Source of the DNA: Halopseudomonas oceani
Lineage (GTDB): Bacteria > Pseudomonadota > Gammaproteobacteria > Pseudomonadales > Pseudomonadaceae
Direction: 5' to 3'
Assembly: GCF_002903165.1 (NCBI RefSeq)
Contig: NZ_PPSK01000001.1
Span: 372,001 to 436,000, forward strand
Length of the DNA stretch: 64,000 nt
The notes under the pieces are model-generated. The model saw only the letters and a program-made list of their open reading frames with translations, searched no databases and had not been told where the DNA came from. Each line of letters begins with the position of its first letter. Position 1 is the stretch's first letter. This document shows positions 26,875-35,248 of the stretch, one piece after another. Position numbers and translations under genes: made by a program.

Positions 26875-27313
26875 GCAGGGTGCCTTCGCTGTCGAGTACC
26901 TTGAGCTGGATCGGCAGGGCGGCGGCGACGCTTTGCGAGACTGTGCAAAACTGCTCGAACTGGTCGAGGATGCGCTCCAGCCGTTCAAAACTGCTGGCCG
27001 GATGGCCGAGATGCAGGGTCACCTCCACGCTGACTACGCGCATCCGGTTCTGCTCGTTGCGGCCGATCAGGCCAGCCGCCTCGGTACGGATGCCATCGTT
27101 CGGCTGGCGGAATTTGGCCAGGGCGAAGATCAGGCTGTCGCTCAGGCAGTTGGCCAGCGCGGTAACCAGCAGCTGAGCCGGGCTGGGGCCTTCGTTGTTG
27201 CCCAGTGGTGCCGGCTCGTCGGTGATCAGCGGTGGCGTGCCGTTGCTGAAGCGGGCTTCAAAGCGATAGCCCTGCTGCTGTTCAAGGGTGACTTCTACGC
27301 GATCCTCACTCAT
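26864..27313 (-). CDS. OsmC family peroxide/persulfide-related protein
   Basis: This 149-residue protein has the OsmC/Ohr fold. Family members use two cysteines to reduce organic hydroperoxides. Here GPSPAQLLVTALANCLSDSLIF near residue 45 holds the central-helix cysteine, and QFCTVSQSV near 125 holds the second. I start at the ATG at 27313, which has GGAG 6 bases before it. It is divergent from the ArsR-type persulfide sensor at 27407 and shares its AT-rich intergenic operator, so it likely belongs to the same sulfur-stress response. Confidence 0.85.
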   Translation of the reverse strand: MSEDRVEVTLEQQQGYRFEARFSNGTPPLITDEPAPLGNNEGPSPAQLLVTALANCLSDSLIFALAKFRQPNDGIRTEAAGLIGRNEQNRMRVVSVEVTLHLGHPASSFERLERILDQFEQFCTVSQSVAAALPIQLKVLDSEGTLLKG

Positions 27314-27344
27314 TGCTGGCTCCATTTTCGTTAGCTTGCTTGCA

Positions 27345-27378
27345 AACAATCTATTTTTTTATATATTGTTAGTCAATA
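27345..27378. promoter_or_regulatory. AT-rich operator candidate between osmC-like gene and ArsR regulator
   Basis: In the short divergent intergenic space, AACAAT (27345-27350) faces ATTGTT (27365-27370), and TATTG-TTAGT-CAATA (27364-27378) forms a second overlapping palindrome. The region is far more AT-rich than its surroundings. ArsR-family repressors of the BigR type bind such palindromes at their own promoters, so this is the likely control point for both directions. Confidence 0.5.
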
Positions 27379-27406
27379 GAATGTTCCAAGAGATCGTACT
27401 GCTGTC

Positions 27407-27733
27407 ATGAACAATCAATCCGATATCCAGCGCCTGCGCAATTCTGCCGATCAGGCCCATCAACTGCTCAAGGCGCTCGCCAATCGTGACCGGTTGCTGC
27501 TGCTTTGTCAGCTGGTTGATGGCGAGCGCAATGTCAGCGAGTTGGAGACGTTGCTGGGCATCGTCCAGCCGACCCTGTCGCAGCAACTGGCGGTATTGCG
27601 TCGTGAAGGGCTGGTCGACACCCGTCGTGAAGGCAAGCAGGTCTACTACCGGGTGGCCAGCCGCGAGGCATTAGCCATTCTCCATACCCTTTACGGCCTG
27701 TTCTGTGCCGAGGAGACCCCTGATGAGCATTGA
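27407..27733 (+). CDS. ArsR-family regulator of the BigR/SqrR persulfide-sensor type
   Basis: This 108-residue winged-helix repressor has the recognition region QPTLSQQLAVLRREGLVDTRREGKQVYYRV. It has exactly two cysteines, Cys34 in LLLLCQLVDGERNVSELE and Cys100 in LYGLFCAEE. Their 66-residue separation equals that of Cys41 and Cys107 in SqrR, where persulfide links the pair and releases DNA. It lacks the ELCVCD metal site of arsenic sensors. Its stop overlaps the start of the YeeE-type gene, placing it at the head of a sulfur-handling operon. Ligand identity is inferred from the cysteine spacing and context. Confidence 0.88.
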   Translation: MNNQSDIQRLRNSADQAHQLLKALANRDRLLLLCQLVDGERNVSELETLLGIVQPTLSQQLAVLRREGLVDTRREGKQVYYRVASREALAILHTLYGLFCAEETPDEH

Positions 27734-28154
27734 TTGGGCTGCCTTTACCCCGTGGTCAGCGTTGCTGGGCGGGGCGCTGATTGGCGCGGCAGCGGCGTTG
27801 TTGATGCTGTTCAACGGCCGCATTGCCGGCATCAGCGGGCTGGTTGGCCGGCTGCTGACGCCCCAGGCGGGTAACGGTGAGGCGCTGTTGTTTGTGCTTG
27901 GTTTGCTGCTGGCACCCTGGCTGTACATGGCGCTGGCCGGTGAAATTAACGTGCAGGTCGAGGCCGGCCCCGTTGCCCTTATCGTCGCTGGGTTGCTGGT
28001 CGGTTTCGGCGCCCGGCTGGGCTCGGGGTGCACCAGCGGCCACGGTGTCTGCGGCCTGTCCCGGCTGTCGCCGCGCTCGCTGGTCGCTACCCTGAGTTTC
28101 ATGGGCGCGGGTTTTATTACCGTGTTCGTTCTCCGTCACCTGCTGGGAGTCTGA
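27723..28154 (+). CDS. YeeE/YedE family half-transporter A
   Basis: This 143-residue membrane protein has about four helices. It contains the YeeE/YedE signature GARLGSGCTSGHGVCGLSRL near residue 97, whose cysteine carries sulfur species in thiosulfate transporters of this family. GAGGAG precedes the ATG at 27723, which lies inside the regulator gene. Together with the next gene it makes up a split YeeE-type channel, expected to move thiosulfate or persulfide sulfur across the inner membrane. Confidence 0.87.
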   Translation: MSIDWAAFTPWSALLGGALIGAAAALLMLFNGRIAGISGLVGRLLTPQAGNGEALLFVLGLLLAPWLYMALAGEINVQVEAGPVALIVAGLLVGFGARLGSGCTSGHGVCGLSRLSPRSLVATLSFMGAGFITVFVLRHLLGV

Positions 28155-28157
28155 ATC

Positions 28158-28577
28158 ATGCGTGGACTGATTGCGTTGGCCAGCGGCCTGCTGTTCGGTT
28201 TCGGCCTGCTGATCTCGGGCATGGCCAACCCGGCCAAAGTGCTTGGCTTTCTTGATCTGGCGGGTGCCTGGGACCCGTCGTTGGCGCTGGTCATGGCGGG
28301 CGCGATTGGTGTTGCCTTCCTGCCCATGCAGTGGGTTCAGCGCCGTGGTACGACCCTACGGGGCGAGCAGGCGCAGCTGCCGACCAGCAGGACGATCGAT
28401 CGCCGCCTGGTCATCGGCAGCCTGCTGTTTGGCGCTGGCTGGGGCGTGGCCGGTTTCTGCCCGGGGCCGGGGCTGGTCGCGGCCTCCGCATTGATTCCGC
28501 AGGCGCTGTTGTTTGTCGCCGCGATGCTGCTGGGCATGTGGCTATTTGCCCAATATGACCGCCGGGTGAAGGCGTGA
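28158..28577 (+). CDS. YeeE/YedE (DUF6691) family half-transporter B
   Basis: This 139-residue membrane protein is the partner of the preceding one. It has four hydrophobic segments, an early LLFGFGLLISGMANPAKVLGF motif and the signature GWGVAGFCPGPGLVAAS near residue 100 with the conserved cysteine. Such A/B pairs often stand next to BigR-type regulators and sulfur enzymes. Its stop overlaps the SulP gene start by 4 bases. Confidence 0.87.
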   Translation: MRGLIALASGLLFGFGLLISGMANPAKVLGFLDLAGAWDPSLALVMAGAIGVAFLPMQWVQRRGTTLRGEQAQLPTSRTIDRRLVIGSLLFGAGWGVAGFCPGPGLVAASALIPQALLFVAAMLLGMWLFAQYDRRVKA

Positions 28578-30319
28578 GTCAGGATCTGCGCCTGCAACCG
28601 CCGGGCAGCAATGCGCTGTTCGGCTGGATGCGCCACTACCGACGTGCCTGGCTGGCGGGTGATCTGACAGCCGGGCTGGTGGTTGGCATCATGATCATCC
28701 CGCAGAGCATGGCCTACGCGATGCTGGCCGGATTACCGGTGCAGATCGGCCTGTATGCCAGCATTTTGCCGCTGATTGGTTATGCGCTGCTGGGCAGCAG
28801 TATGACGCTGTCGGTCGGCCCTGTGGCGGTCACCGGGTTGATGACCGCCACCCTGCTCGCCCCGCTGGCCACTGCCGGCTCGGCCGATTACCTGCAGTTG
28901 GCAATCTGGCTGGCGCTGCTGTCTGGGGGCATGCTGTTGGCATTCGGGTTATTGCGGTTGGGTTTTCTGGCCAACTTTCTTAGTCATCCGGTGATCAGCG
29001 GTTTTATTAGCGGTGCGGCGATTCTGATCGTGCTCAGCCAGCTGCCGAAGATGCTTGGCCTGGCAGCCTGGCCGGACGACCCGCTGACCCTGTCGAGCAG
29101 CTGGGACAACAGCAATTCGCTGGTGCTCGCCATGGGCCTGACAGCACTGTGCTGGCTGATCTATGCGCGCAGCAGGCTGGCTGCGCACCTCGGTGCGCTG
29201 GGCCTGTCTGCGACCGTGGCCGGCCTGTTGGCCCGGCTGGCGCCGATTCTGGTGGTGGTGCTTGGTGTGGTACTCACCCTGCTGGCTGATTTGCCGAGTC
29301 ATGGTGTGCCGGTGGTGGGTGAGATTCCGGCCGGGCTGCCGGCACTAGTATGGCAACCCCCCGACCTGTCGGCGCTACGCTCGCTGCTGCTGCCGGCAGC
29401 GCTGATCAGTCTGGTCAGCTTTGTTGAAAGCGTCTCGATTGCCCAGTCGCTGGCACGGAGAAAACGCCAGAGCATCGACCCGGATCGCGAGCTGCTGGGG
29501 CTTGGCGCTGCCAATATTGGCGCCGGCTTGAGTGGCGGCTTTGCGGTGTGCGGCGGCTTTTCGCGTTCCAGTGTGAACATCGAGGCTGGTGCCAACACAC
29601 CGCTGGCCGGAGTGATATCCGCGTTGGTAATTGGCCTGATTCTGATCAGCATCGCGCCGCTGTTTGCCTGGCTACCGCAGGTGGTGCTGGCGGTGGTAAT
29701 TCTGGTTGCAGTGGTGCCGCTGGTCGATCTGGCCAGTCTGCGTCGCGCCTGGCGCTACGACCGGGCGGAAGGCCTGACCCTGCTCAGCACCGCCGCTGGT
29801 GTGCTGGTGCTGGGCATTGAGGCGGGTATCGTGCTGGGCGTTTGCTTCGCCATCGTTGCCCAGCTCTGGCGCGGCAGTCGCCCGCATGTGGCGGTGGTCG
29901 GCCGGGTGCCGGATACCCACTACTTTCGCAATACCAAGCGCCATTTGGTCGAAACCGAACCGCACCTGCTGGCGCTGCGAATCGACGAGAACATCTTCTT
30001 TGCCAACACCAAGGCGGTCGAGCAGGCCATCTCGCAGGCGCTGGCCGAGTACCCGGACACCAGAGAAGTGTTACTGATTCTGTCGGCGGTCAATCACATC
30101 GACAGCACCGGGCTGGACATGCTCAGCGAGCTGACCGAGGGCCTGCGCGAGCGTGATATCCGGCTGCACCTCGCAGAGGTCAAGGGGCCGGTGATGGACC
30201 AACTGCAGCATACCGACTGGATCCGGCAGCAGATCGCCCAGGTTTTCCCCAGCACCGATATCGCCTTTAACACCCTGGGCAAGGTCAGAGACCGCGCCCC
30301 AGAGCACTCAGGAGAGTAG
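28574..30319 (+). CDS. SulP family inorganic anion transporter with STAS domain
   Basis: This 581-residue transporter has 10-12 membrane segments followed by a cytoplasmic STAS domain (about residues 440-565, with VNHIDSTGLDMLSEL). Family members carry sulfate, bicarbonate or related anions. Sulfate_transp landmarks include GIMIIPQSMAYAMLAGLP near residue 37 and SGGFAVCGGFSRSSVNIEAG near 315. It starts with GTG in a GTGA overlap with the DUF6691 gene. Its place in the persulfide-sensor operon suggests export or uptake of sulfate or sulfite produced by sulfide oxidation. Confidence 0.92.
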   Translation: MSQDLRLQPPGSNALFGWMRHYRRAWLAGDLTAGLVVGIMIIPQSMAYAMLAGLPVQIGLYASILPLIGYALLGSSMTLSVGPVAVTGLMTATLLAPLATAGSADYLQLAIWLALLSGGMLLAFGLLRLGFLANFLSHPVISGFISGAAILIVLSQLPKMLGLAAWPDDPLTLSSSWDNSNSLVLAMGLTALCWLIYARSRLAAHLGALGLSATVAGLLARLAPILVVVLGVVLTLLADLPSHGVPVVGEIPAGLPALVWQPPDLSALRSLLLPAALISLVSFVESVSIAQSLARRKRQSIDPDRELLGLGAANIGAGLSGGFAVCGGFSRSSVNIEAGANTPLAGVISALVIGLILISIAPLFAWLPQVVLAVVILVAVVPLVDLASLRRAWRYDRAEGLTLLSTAAGVLVLGIEAGIVLGVCFAIVAQLWRGSRPHVAVVGRVPDTHYFRNTKRHLVETEPHLLALRIDENIFFANTKAVEQAISQALAEYPDTREVLLILSAVNHIDSTGLDMLSELTEGLRERDIRLHLAEVKGPVMDQLQHTDWIRQQIAQVFPSTDIAFNTLGKVRDRAPEHSGE

Positions 30320-30321
30320 CC

Positions 30322-30507
30322 ATGAAAGCCAATGTAGGTACTATTGATCGTGTTCTTCGCATCCTTGTGGGTGTATTGCTGATTGCCCTGACCCTGACCG
30401 GCACAATCGGACTTTGGGGCTGGATCGGTGTGGTGCCGCTGGCAACCGGAGCGTTCCGCTTCTGCCCGCTGTATCCGCTGCTGGGGATCAACACCTGCGG
30501 GAAGTGA
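30322..30507 (+). CDS. DUF2892 family small membrane protein
   Basis: This 61-residue protein begins MKANVGTIDRVLRILVG and has two short hydrophobic stretches. The ending GAFRFCPLYPLLGINTCGK, with two cysteines, is the DUF2892 (YgaP transmembrane-like) pattern. The domain is often fused to rhodanese domains and is frequent in sulfur-stress operons. It starts 2 bases after the SulP stop. No enzymatic role is known; the cysteines may handle sulfane sulfur. Confidence 0.85.
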   Translation: MKANVGTIDRVLRILVGVLLIALTLTGTIGLWGWIGVVPLATGAFRFCPLYPLLGINTCGK

Positions 30508-30537
30508 ACCGCCAGAACAACCAAAAAAGGAGTTTGT

Positions 30538-31002
30538 ATGAAATCCGTGATGACCACCCTGCTGGGCTCTGCCCTGCTCGCTACCAGCCTCTCTGCTGCC
30601 GCGATGGACCCGGAAAAGCAGATTGAAACCCGCCAGGCCGGTTTTACCTATATGGCCTGGAACATGGGCAAGATCAAGGCCCAGGTAATCGACGGCAGTG
30701 TTGAATACAACCAGCAACAGGTCGAGGCCGCGGCCAACACCATTGCTGCGATTGCCAACTCGGGTATCGGCGCGTTGTTCGGTCCGGGCACCGAGCAGGA
30801 TATCGGCGATGTGCATACCCGTGTCGATCCGGCATTGTTTGAGAACATGCAGGACGTTGCCCAGCTGGCCGGCAATATGGGTACCGCTGCCAATACCCTG
30901 GCCGCCAAGGCGGCGACCGGTGACCAGTCGGAAATCCGTATGGCCTTTGCCGAGGTAGGCAAGACCTGCAAGGCCTGCCACGACAAGTATCGGCTGGATT
31001 GA
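30538..31002 (+). CDS. Cytochrome c' (c-prime), periplasmic
   Basis: This 154-residue precursor has a signal peptide (MKSVMTTLLGSALLATSLSAAA) and a four-helix cytochrome c' body with the haem-attachment motif CKACHDKYR at the C-terminus, the usual place in this family. Cytochromes c' bind NO and CO on a five-coordinate haem and help in nitrosative stress. AAAAGGAG precedes the ATG. It is the last gene before a strong terminator, so it belongs to the persulfide-sensor operon, linking sulfur and NO responses. Confidence 0.93.
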   Translation: MKSVMTTLLGSALLATSLSAAAMDPEKQIETRQAGFTYMAWNMGKIKAQVIDGSVEYNQQQVEAAANTIAAIANSGIGALFGPGTEQDIGDVHTRVDPALFENMQDVAQLAGNMGTAANTLAAKAATGDQSEIRMAFAEVGKTCKACHDKYRLD

Positions 31003-31018
31003 TGCGCTATGCGTGACG

Positions 31019-31051
31019 ACAAAACCCCGCCATCTGGCGGGGTTTTGTTTT
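31019..31051. terminator. Bidirectional intrinsic terminator after cytochrome c'
   Basis: AAAACCCCGCC-ATCT-GGCGGGGTTTT forms an 11-base perfect stem followed by GTTTT. On the opposite strand it gives a matching A/T-flanked hairpin, so it can end both the operon and the convergent cytochrome b gene. Confidence 0.9.
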
Positions 31052-31084
31052 ATAGGCGTAACTGGTGGCGCCGGTTGAGAAGGC

Positions 31085-31762
31085 CTACCAGGCCGGCACG
31101 GCTGGCGCCGGCGGCGGCGCGGGAATCCAGGCACCGGAGGCAAACCAGATAGCGGCCGCGGCGATGACCAGCGCGATCACCAGTGCAACCCAGCCGCCGC
31201 CCTTCACCTCTTCAACCTGATTGGCCGGCACCTCTGCCTTGCCGTGAATCATCGGCCCTAGCAGGTTCTTGCCGCGCAGCCGATACAGCACGATAGCCAG
31301 GATATGCAGCCCCAGCAGGGCGTAGATCAGTTCTTCGGTAGAACGGTGCCAGCCGCTGAGCAGGCTGCCAGTGTCGCTCGAAACCAGCCGGCTGAGCGGG
31401 CCATAGAAGGCTACATCGTCGTTGCTGAACAGGCCGGTCACTGCCTGAAACGCCATCAGCCCGAGCAGGGCAAATACCGACAGCGCCCCGATTGGGTTGT
31501 GCCCCAGCACCTGCCAACGGCCGCTCAGGTAGGCCTTGAGACGGGCCGGAGTAGGGAAAAAGCTGGCAAAGCGCGAGTGGGTCGAGCCACACAGCCCCCA
31601 AACCAGGCGGAAGGCCAGCAGGCCGATCACGGCGATACCAAAGCGCTCGTGCCATTCAATCCAGTTGCCACCGAGACTGATGGTCACCAGCGCGCCGGTG
31701 ACGGTCAGTGCCAGCAGCCAGTGAAACAGACGCAGGGGAAGATCCCAGACCAGGGTTTTCAT
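31085..31762 (-). CDS. Cytochrome b561-type (Ni,Fe-hydrogenase b subunit-like) membrane protein
   Basis: This 225-residue di-haem cytochrome b has four main membrane helices. It starts MKTLVWDLPLRLFHWLLALTV, with the haem-ligand histidine of the first helix. Further histidines appear in EWHERFGIAVIG, GWHRSTEELIYALLGLHILAIV and nearby. A fifth hydrophobic segment and a proline/alanine-rich tail (PAPPPAPAVPAW) end it. The ATG at 31762 is chosen because the protein then matches the family start. It lies opposite cytochrome c', a common neighbour, and likely passes electrons between the quinone pool and a periplasmic c-type cytochrome. Confidence 0.88.
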   Translation of the reverse strand: MKTLVWDLPLRLFHWLLALTVTGALVTISLGGNWIEWHERFGIAVIGLLAFRLVWGLCGSTHSRFASFFPTPARLKAYLSGRWQVLGHNPIGALSVFALLGLMAFQAVTGLFSNDDVAFYGPLSRLVSSDTGSLLSGWHRSTEELIYALLGLHILAIVLYRLRGKNLLGPMIHGKAEVPANQVEEVKGGGWVALVIALVIAAAAIWFASGAWIPAPPPAPAVPAW

Positions 31763-31860
31763 CAGGGCAGACTCGTGGTTGTCGGACAGAGGCTGCAAGG
31801 CTACCCCTCTGCAGCCAGGGCTCGCAAGCATCTGGGCGGAGGGGTGCGTTGATATGTCGC

Positions 31861-32643
31861 TCAGGGCTGCATGTTACGACCCAGCTTGTCGCGCAGCAGC
31901 TCCGGGTTGTTGCTGGCGGCCTTGTCCAGCTCGGCCAGTTCTTCGGGGATGTACCAGTGCAGTTGATCCGAGTGGTAGCTGTTCCACACCGCCTTGGCCA
32001 CCTCAATCGCCTCAATCAGCCGGAATGCCCCCTTGTCCGGCGCTGCCGCCATCATCTCCTCGCTGGGCATCCCGGTCTTGATCAGCCCCGGTAGCGCGTC
32101 GGCGCAGCGGATGTCGTAGCGGCGAAACTCGTTGGACAGCGCCTCGGTCAGGCCTTTGACTGCGTGCTTGCTGGCCGAGTACACCGCGATCAGCGGCATG
32201 CCCATGGTGGCCGAGGATGACGAGGTGTTGAAGCACAGCGCATTCGGTGTCGCCTTGAGCAGCGGCAGCGCGCTGTGGGTGCCGTTGAGTACACCGATGA
32301 CGTTGACGTTAATAATCTTCAGCTGATCTTCAAAGGGCAGCTCATCGAAGAAGCCGCGCATGACGATGCCGGCGTTGTTGAACAGAATGTCCATGCGCCC
32401 GTCGGTGGCTTCGGCAAACGTTGCCACGGCGGCATCAAACTGGCCCTTGTCACTGACATCCAGCGTCTGGATTACGCAGTTGTCGGCGCCCAGCTCTGCC
32501 TGCAGTGCCTGCAGACCGTCCAGATTCAGGTCGAAGGCACCGATAAACCAGCCCTTTTCGCGAAACAGACGCGCGGTTTCGCGGCCCATACCCGATGCCG
32601 CGCCGGTGATGAAAATCGACTGCCGCCCTGCTGCCAGTGTCAT
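31861..32643 (-). CDS. SDR-family oxidoreductase
   Basis: This 260-residue classical SDR has SIFITGAASGMGRETARLF at residues 9-27, NNAGIVMRG near 90, serine in FNTSSSSATMG near 135 and YSASKHAVKGLTEALSNEF near 150. GAGG sits 8 bases before the ATG at 32643. It stands alone between two unrelated genes, and the substrate cannot be told. Confidence 0.85.
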   Translation of the reverse strand: MTLAAGRQSIFITGAASGMGRETARLFREKGWFIGAFDLNLDGLQALQAELGADNCVIQTLDVSDKGQFDAAVATFAEATDGRMDILFNNAGIVMRGFFDELPFEDQLKIINVNVIGVLNGTHSALPLLKATPNALCFNTSSSSATMGMPLIAVYSASKHAVKGLTEALSNEFRRYDIRCADALPGLIKTGMPSEEMMAAAPDKGAFRLIEAIEVAKAVWNSYHSDQLHWYIPEELAELDKAASNNPELLRDKLGRNMQP

Positions 32644-32794
32644 ACGCCCATCCTCTTGTTGGTGTTGTAGATCAGCTGACGGTAGCACCGCGGGCCGGCC
32701 TTGGGAGCCAATCGGCAGTGCGGCTGATTGAGCAGCAATCAGAGGGGTGATGAAGCGCCGCCGGGCGGGGCGCTGACGTGTTTTGTGGGACGGG

Positions 32795-33568
32795 TCAGAC
32801 GCGCTCTTCCTCGCGCAGGGTGAGTACCTCGTAACCGTCCGCGGTCACCGCGATGGTGTGCTCCCACTGGGCGGACAGCTGCTGATCGCAGGTCACCACG
32901 GTCCAGCCGTCCTTTAGCGTCTTGGTTCGTGCCGTGCCCTGATTGATCATCGGCTCGATGGTGAAGGTCATGCCCTCGCGCAGTACTAGACCTTTGCCCT
33001 GGCGACCGAAATGCAGAACCTCAGGCGCTTCATGCATCTCGCGGCCGATGCCGTGCCCGCAGTACTCGCGCACCACCGTGTAGCCACTGCCCTCGGCATG
33101 ACGCTGAATGGCGTGGCCGACATCGCCCAGGGTGGCGCCGGGTTTGACCTCCTTGATGCCCTCCCACATGGCGTCGTAGGTCTTGGCGACCAGCCGCTTT
33201 GCCGCTGCCGACACCTCGCCAATCAGGTACATCTTGCTGGAGTCGGCGATAAACCCGCCCTTCTCCAGGGTAATGTCGATATTGACGATGTCGCCATCAG
33301 CCAGCACCTGCTTGTCCGACGGCACACCGTGGCAGACGACATGGTTGACCGAGCTGTTGAGTACGTACTTGAAACCGTACTGGCCCTTGCTGGCCGGTCG
33401 CGCGCCGAGCTGGTCGACAATGTAGCGCTCGGCCAGATCGTTGATCGCCATGGTCGACATGCCAGCCTTGATCTGCCCATCGAGGTAGGCAAACACCGCC
33501 GCCAGCAGCCTGCCCGACTCGCGCATCAGCGCCATCTCCTGCGGCGTTTTCAGCCTGATCTCAGGCAT
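32795..33568 (-). CDS. map: Type I methionine aminopeptidase
   Basis: This 257-residue enzyme removes the initiator methionine from new proteins. All metal ligands are in context: Asp in VNIDITLEKGGFIADSS (two aspartates), His in EYCGHGIGREMHEAP, Glu in TFTIEPMIN and Glu in QWEHTIAVT. The housekeeping map gene usually lies next to rpsB; this copy instead overlaps a ParD-like gene by 8 bases, so it is probably a second, accessory copy. The pairing places it where a toxin gene would normally be. Confidence 0.93.
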   Translation of the reverse strand: MPEIRLKTPQEMALMRESGRLLAAVFAYLDGQIKAGMSTMAINDLAERYIVDQLGARPASKGQYGFKYVLNSSVNHVVCHGVPSDKQVLADGDIVNIDITLEKGGFIADSSKMYLIGEVSAAAKRLVAKTYDAMWEGIKEVKPGATLGDVGHAIQRHAEGSGYTVVREYCGHGIGREMHEAPEVLHFGRQGKGLVLREGMTFTIEPMINQGTARTKTLKDGWTVVTCDQQLSAQWEHTIAVTADGYEVLTLREEERV

Positions 33569-33767
33569 CGGAAAGCATCCTCATCTCGACCTCGGCATGC
33601 CGCAGCTGCGCGCGCATGATGTCGGTAAACGACATACCTGGGTTGGCCTCGGCCAGCATGCCGATCTTCATCCAGTACTCCGCCTGCGCGTTGATCGAGC
33701 GAACCATGACCGAGCTGGCCTTGCGGACCTCCTCGTGCAGCTCATCGTTGATCTTGACGATACCCAT
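33561..33767 (-). CDS. ParD-like antitoxin family protein
   Basis: This 68-residue protein has a ribbon-helix-helix-like N-terminus (MGIVKINDELHEEVRKAS) and a helical C-terminus, matching the ParD-like family. No ParE-type toxin follows; the next gene is map, with an 8-base overlap. It could repress its own promoter through the TATATGAA repeats just upstream. Whether it controls or restrains the aminopeptidase is unknown. Confidence 0.78.
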   Translation of the reverse strand: MGIVKINDELHEEVRKASSVMVRSINAQAEYWMKIGMLAEANPGMSFTDIMRAQLRHAEVEMRMLSDA

Positions 33768-33780
33768 ACCTGAACCTGAC

Positions 33781-33819
33781 TATATGAAAAGAGGGCAAAT
33801 CGTATATGAAGCATATATG
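33781..33819 (-). promoter_or_regulatory. TATATGAA direct repeats upstream of the parD-like/map pair
   Basis: TATATGAA occurs at 33781-33788 and 33803-33810, spaced 22 bases (about two helical turns), with the palindrome CATATATG at 33812-33819. This AT-rich block abuts the ParD-like start and is a likely promoter plus autoregulatory site for a ribbon-helix-helix protein. Confidence 0.4.
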
Positions 33820-33970
33820 GTATGCAATGCGCAGCTGGCTACCGCAGCCGTGTCGTCGAAACAATCACTCACCAAATAGACGCTTTTCCCGGCATCAGTG
33901 ATATTGCCGTGACCGGCAGCATGTAGGCTTGCTGCAGCAGCAAGGGCTCCGTGCACTGGTGTGGGGCTTG

Positions 33971-34438
33971 TCAGGAGGCCGCTTTGGCCGGGCGGCATGC
34001 GGGAGGGATTGGCCTTAGCGCCAGCAATATCGGCACGATCACGAAGAAGCCTAGCGGTATCGTCAGCGTAGTGATGGCAAGCCAGAATAACGGCGTACCG
34101 CGCTTACACTCTGACAGTCGATCTATCAGTGTGACCATGGCTATCATGCTCAGAACGATGGTCGGGATAAGCACGAAGCTGGATATGTTGATGAACCCAA
34201 GTACCGTCAGCGCTGCCAGCATGCAGGCCCAGGCATAGATGCCTAGTGCCAGCGTCAGTGCCGAGGTTAGGACGGGAAACTGCTGCCGCGATGTGCCCTC
34301 GCCCTTATCCGAGCTGAAGTAGCTGTCGTTGCGAAAGTCATAGGTTTGCGGGCTGTCACCAAGGATGTGACTGACGTCCAGCTCTGCAAACGCTGGCTCA
34401 GGGCGCGCCAGATTAAGTCCTTCCCGCTGTATTGTCAT
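33971..34438 (-). CDS. Hypothetical membrane protein
   Basis: This 155-residue protein is of no family I recognise. The first 65 residues are hydrophilic (QTYDFRNDSYFSSDKGEG). Then follow three or four hydrophobic helices (ALTLALGIYAWACMLAALTV, SFVLIPTIVLSMIAMVTL, LFWLAITTLTIPLGFFVIV). A strong AAGGAGG lies 6 bases before the ATG at 34438. It overlaps the end of the RDD gene by 26 bases, so the two are likely co-expressed membrane partners. Confidence 0.7.
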   Translation of the reverse strand: MTIQREGLNLARPEPAFAELDVSHILGDSPQTYDFRNDSYFSSDKGEGTSRQQFPVLTSALTLALGIYAWACMLAALTVLGFINISSFVLIPTIVLSMIAMVTLIDRLSECKRGTPLFWLAITTLTIPLGFFVIVPILLALRPIPPACRPAKAAS

Positions 34439-34973
34439 GCTCACCTCCTTGTGACTCCTGCCCCTTAAGCTGCGACGTATTGGCCTTTGATGTTGCGATC
34501 CACGCATTCGTAGCGCTGCTCGAGTCACGCTCCAAATCGGGTGTTAACGGCGAGATAGCCGGCTCGTTGTTGTGGCCGGTATGTCTGAGGTCGACAACTC
34601 TGGTATTGGCAATCAGGTCCCCAATGCGCGGGCCTGACATGAGCAGGGATATCAGCTCGATCAGAAAGCCTATAGGGAAAAAGAAATATATGAAAAAGTT
34701 GCGACCGAGCGACTGCAGGGGGTGAGCACGCATGCCCGTTTTGGTGCTGATCACGGCGATGCCCATTATCTTTTTCCCAATGCTCTGACCGGTCAGACCC
34801 TCACCAAACAGCAGGTAGAGAATGAATAACAGCAACGTCAGCATGGAGATCGCATCGGCCTGCTGGTGGCCTATAAAAGCGACATTCGTACAGAGAACCA
34901 GGAGCAGTGCGACAAGCATGTCCAGAAATCGTGCAGCTACGCGTCGTCCGATGCTTGGGGAGCTTAGTGCCAT
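34413..34973 (-). CDS. RDD family membrane protein
   Basis: This 186-residue protein opens with the RDD domain signature SIGRRVAARFLDMLVALLL (the R..D pair in the first helix). It continues with GEGLTGQSIGKKIMGIAV and a third hydrophobic region FFIYFFFPIGFLIELISLL. RDD proteins are small inner-membrane proteins, some linked to Na+/H+ exchange. A hydrophilic tail of about 60 residues follows. The ATG at 34973 gives the family start; the longer upstream frame is poorly conserved-looking. The 275 bases between this start and the next gene hold only a promoter-like stretch. Confidence 0.8.
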   Translation of the reverse strand: MALSSPSIGRRVAARFLDMLVALLLVLCTNVAFIGHQQADAISMLTLLLFILYLLFGEGLTGQSIGKKIMGIAVISTKTGMRAHPLQSLGRNFFIYFFFPIGFLIELISLLMSGPRIGDLIANTRVVDLRHTGHNNEPAISPLTPDLERDSSSATNAWIATSKANTSQLKGQESQGGEHDNTAGRT

Positions 34974-35248
34974 TGTGTTACCCCCGGGGTGGTTGTCGAC
35001 CTTATCAAAGGGTTGGTGCGTTGAGAGGCGGGCCTGAGGGGCTGGGTGGAGGCATTCTGATTGCGAGTGCCAATGGCATTCTCGCTTGCTGCGGCTGACG
35101 ACGTTGCCGCGGGGGGCCGTTGGTGACGAGGCATCCTTGCTCCAGCTAGTAGCGCTGCGCAGCTCGCAGCTGATGGCATAGTGCAATCTCTGGTCTTATT
35201 TGCCAAGCGGTCTTGCGGCGGTCAGAGCTTTCTTGAAAACGCTTGGTA

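Noticed and set aside
32795-33767. Classical ParDE toxin-antitoxin pair
   Set aside because: The antitoxin-like gene is followed by a complete methionine aminopeptidase, not by a RelE/ParE-fold toxin.
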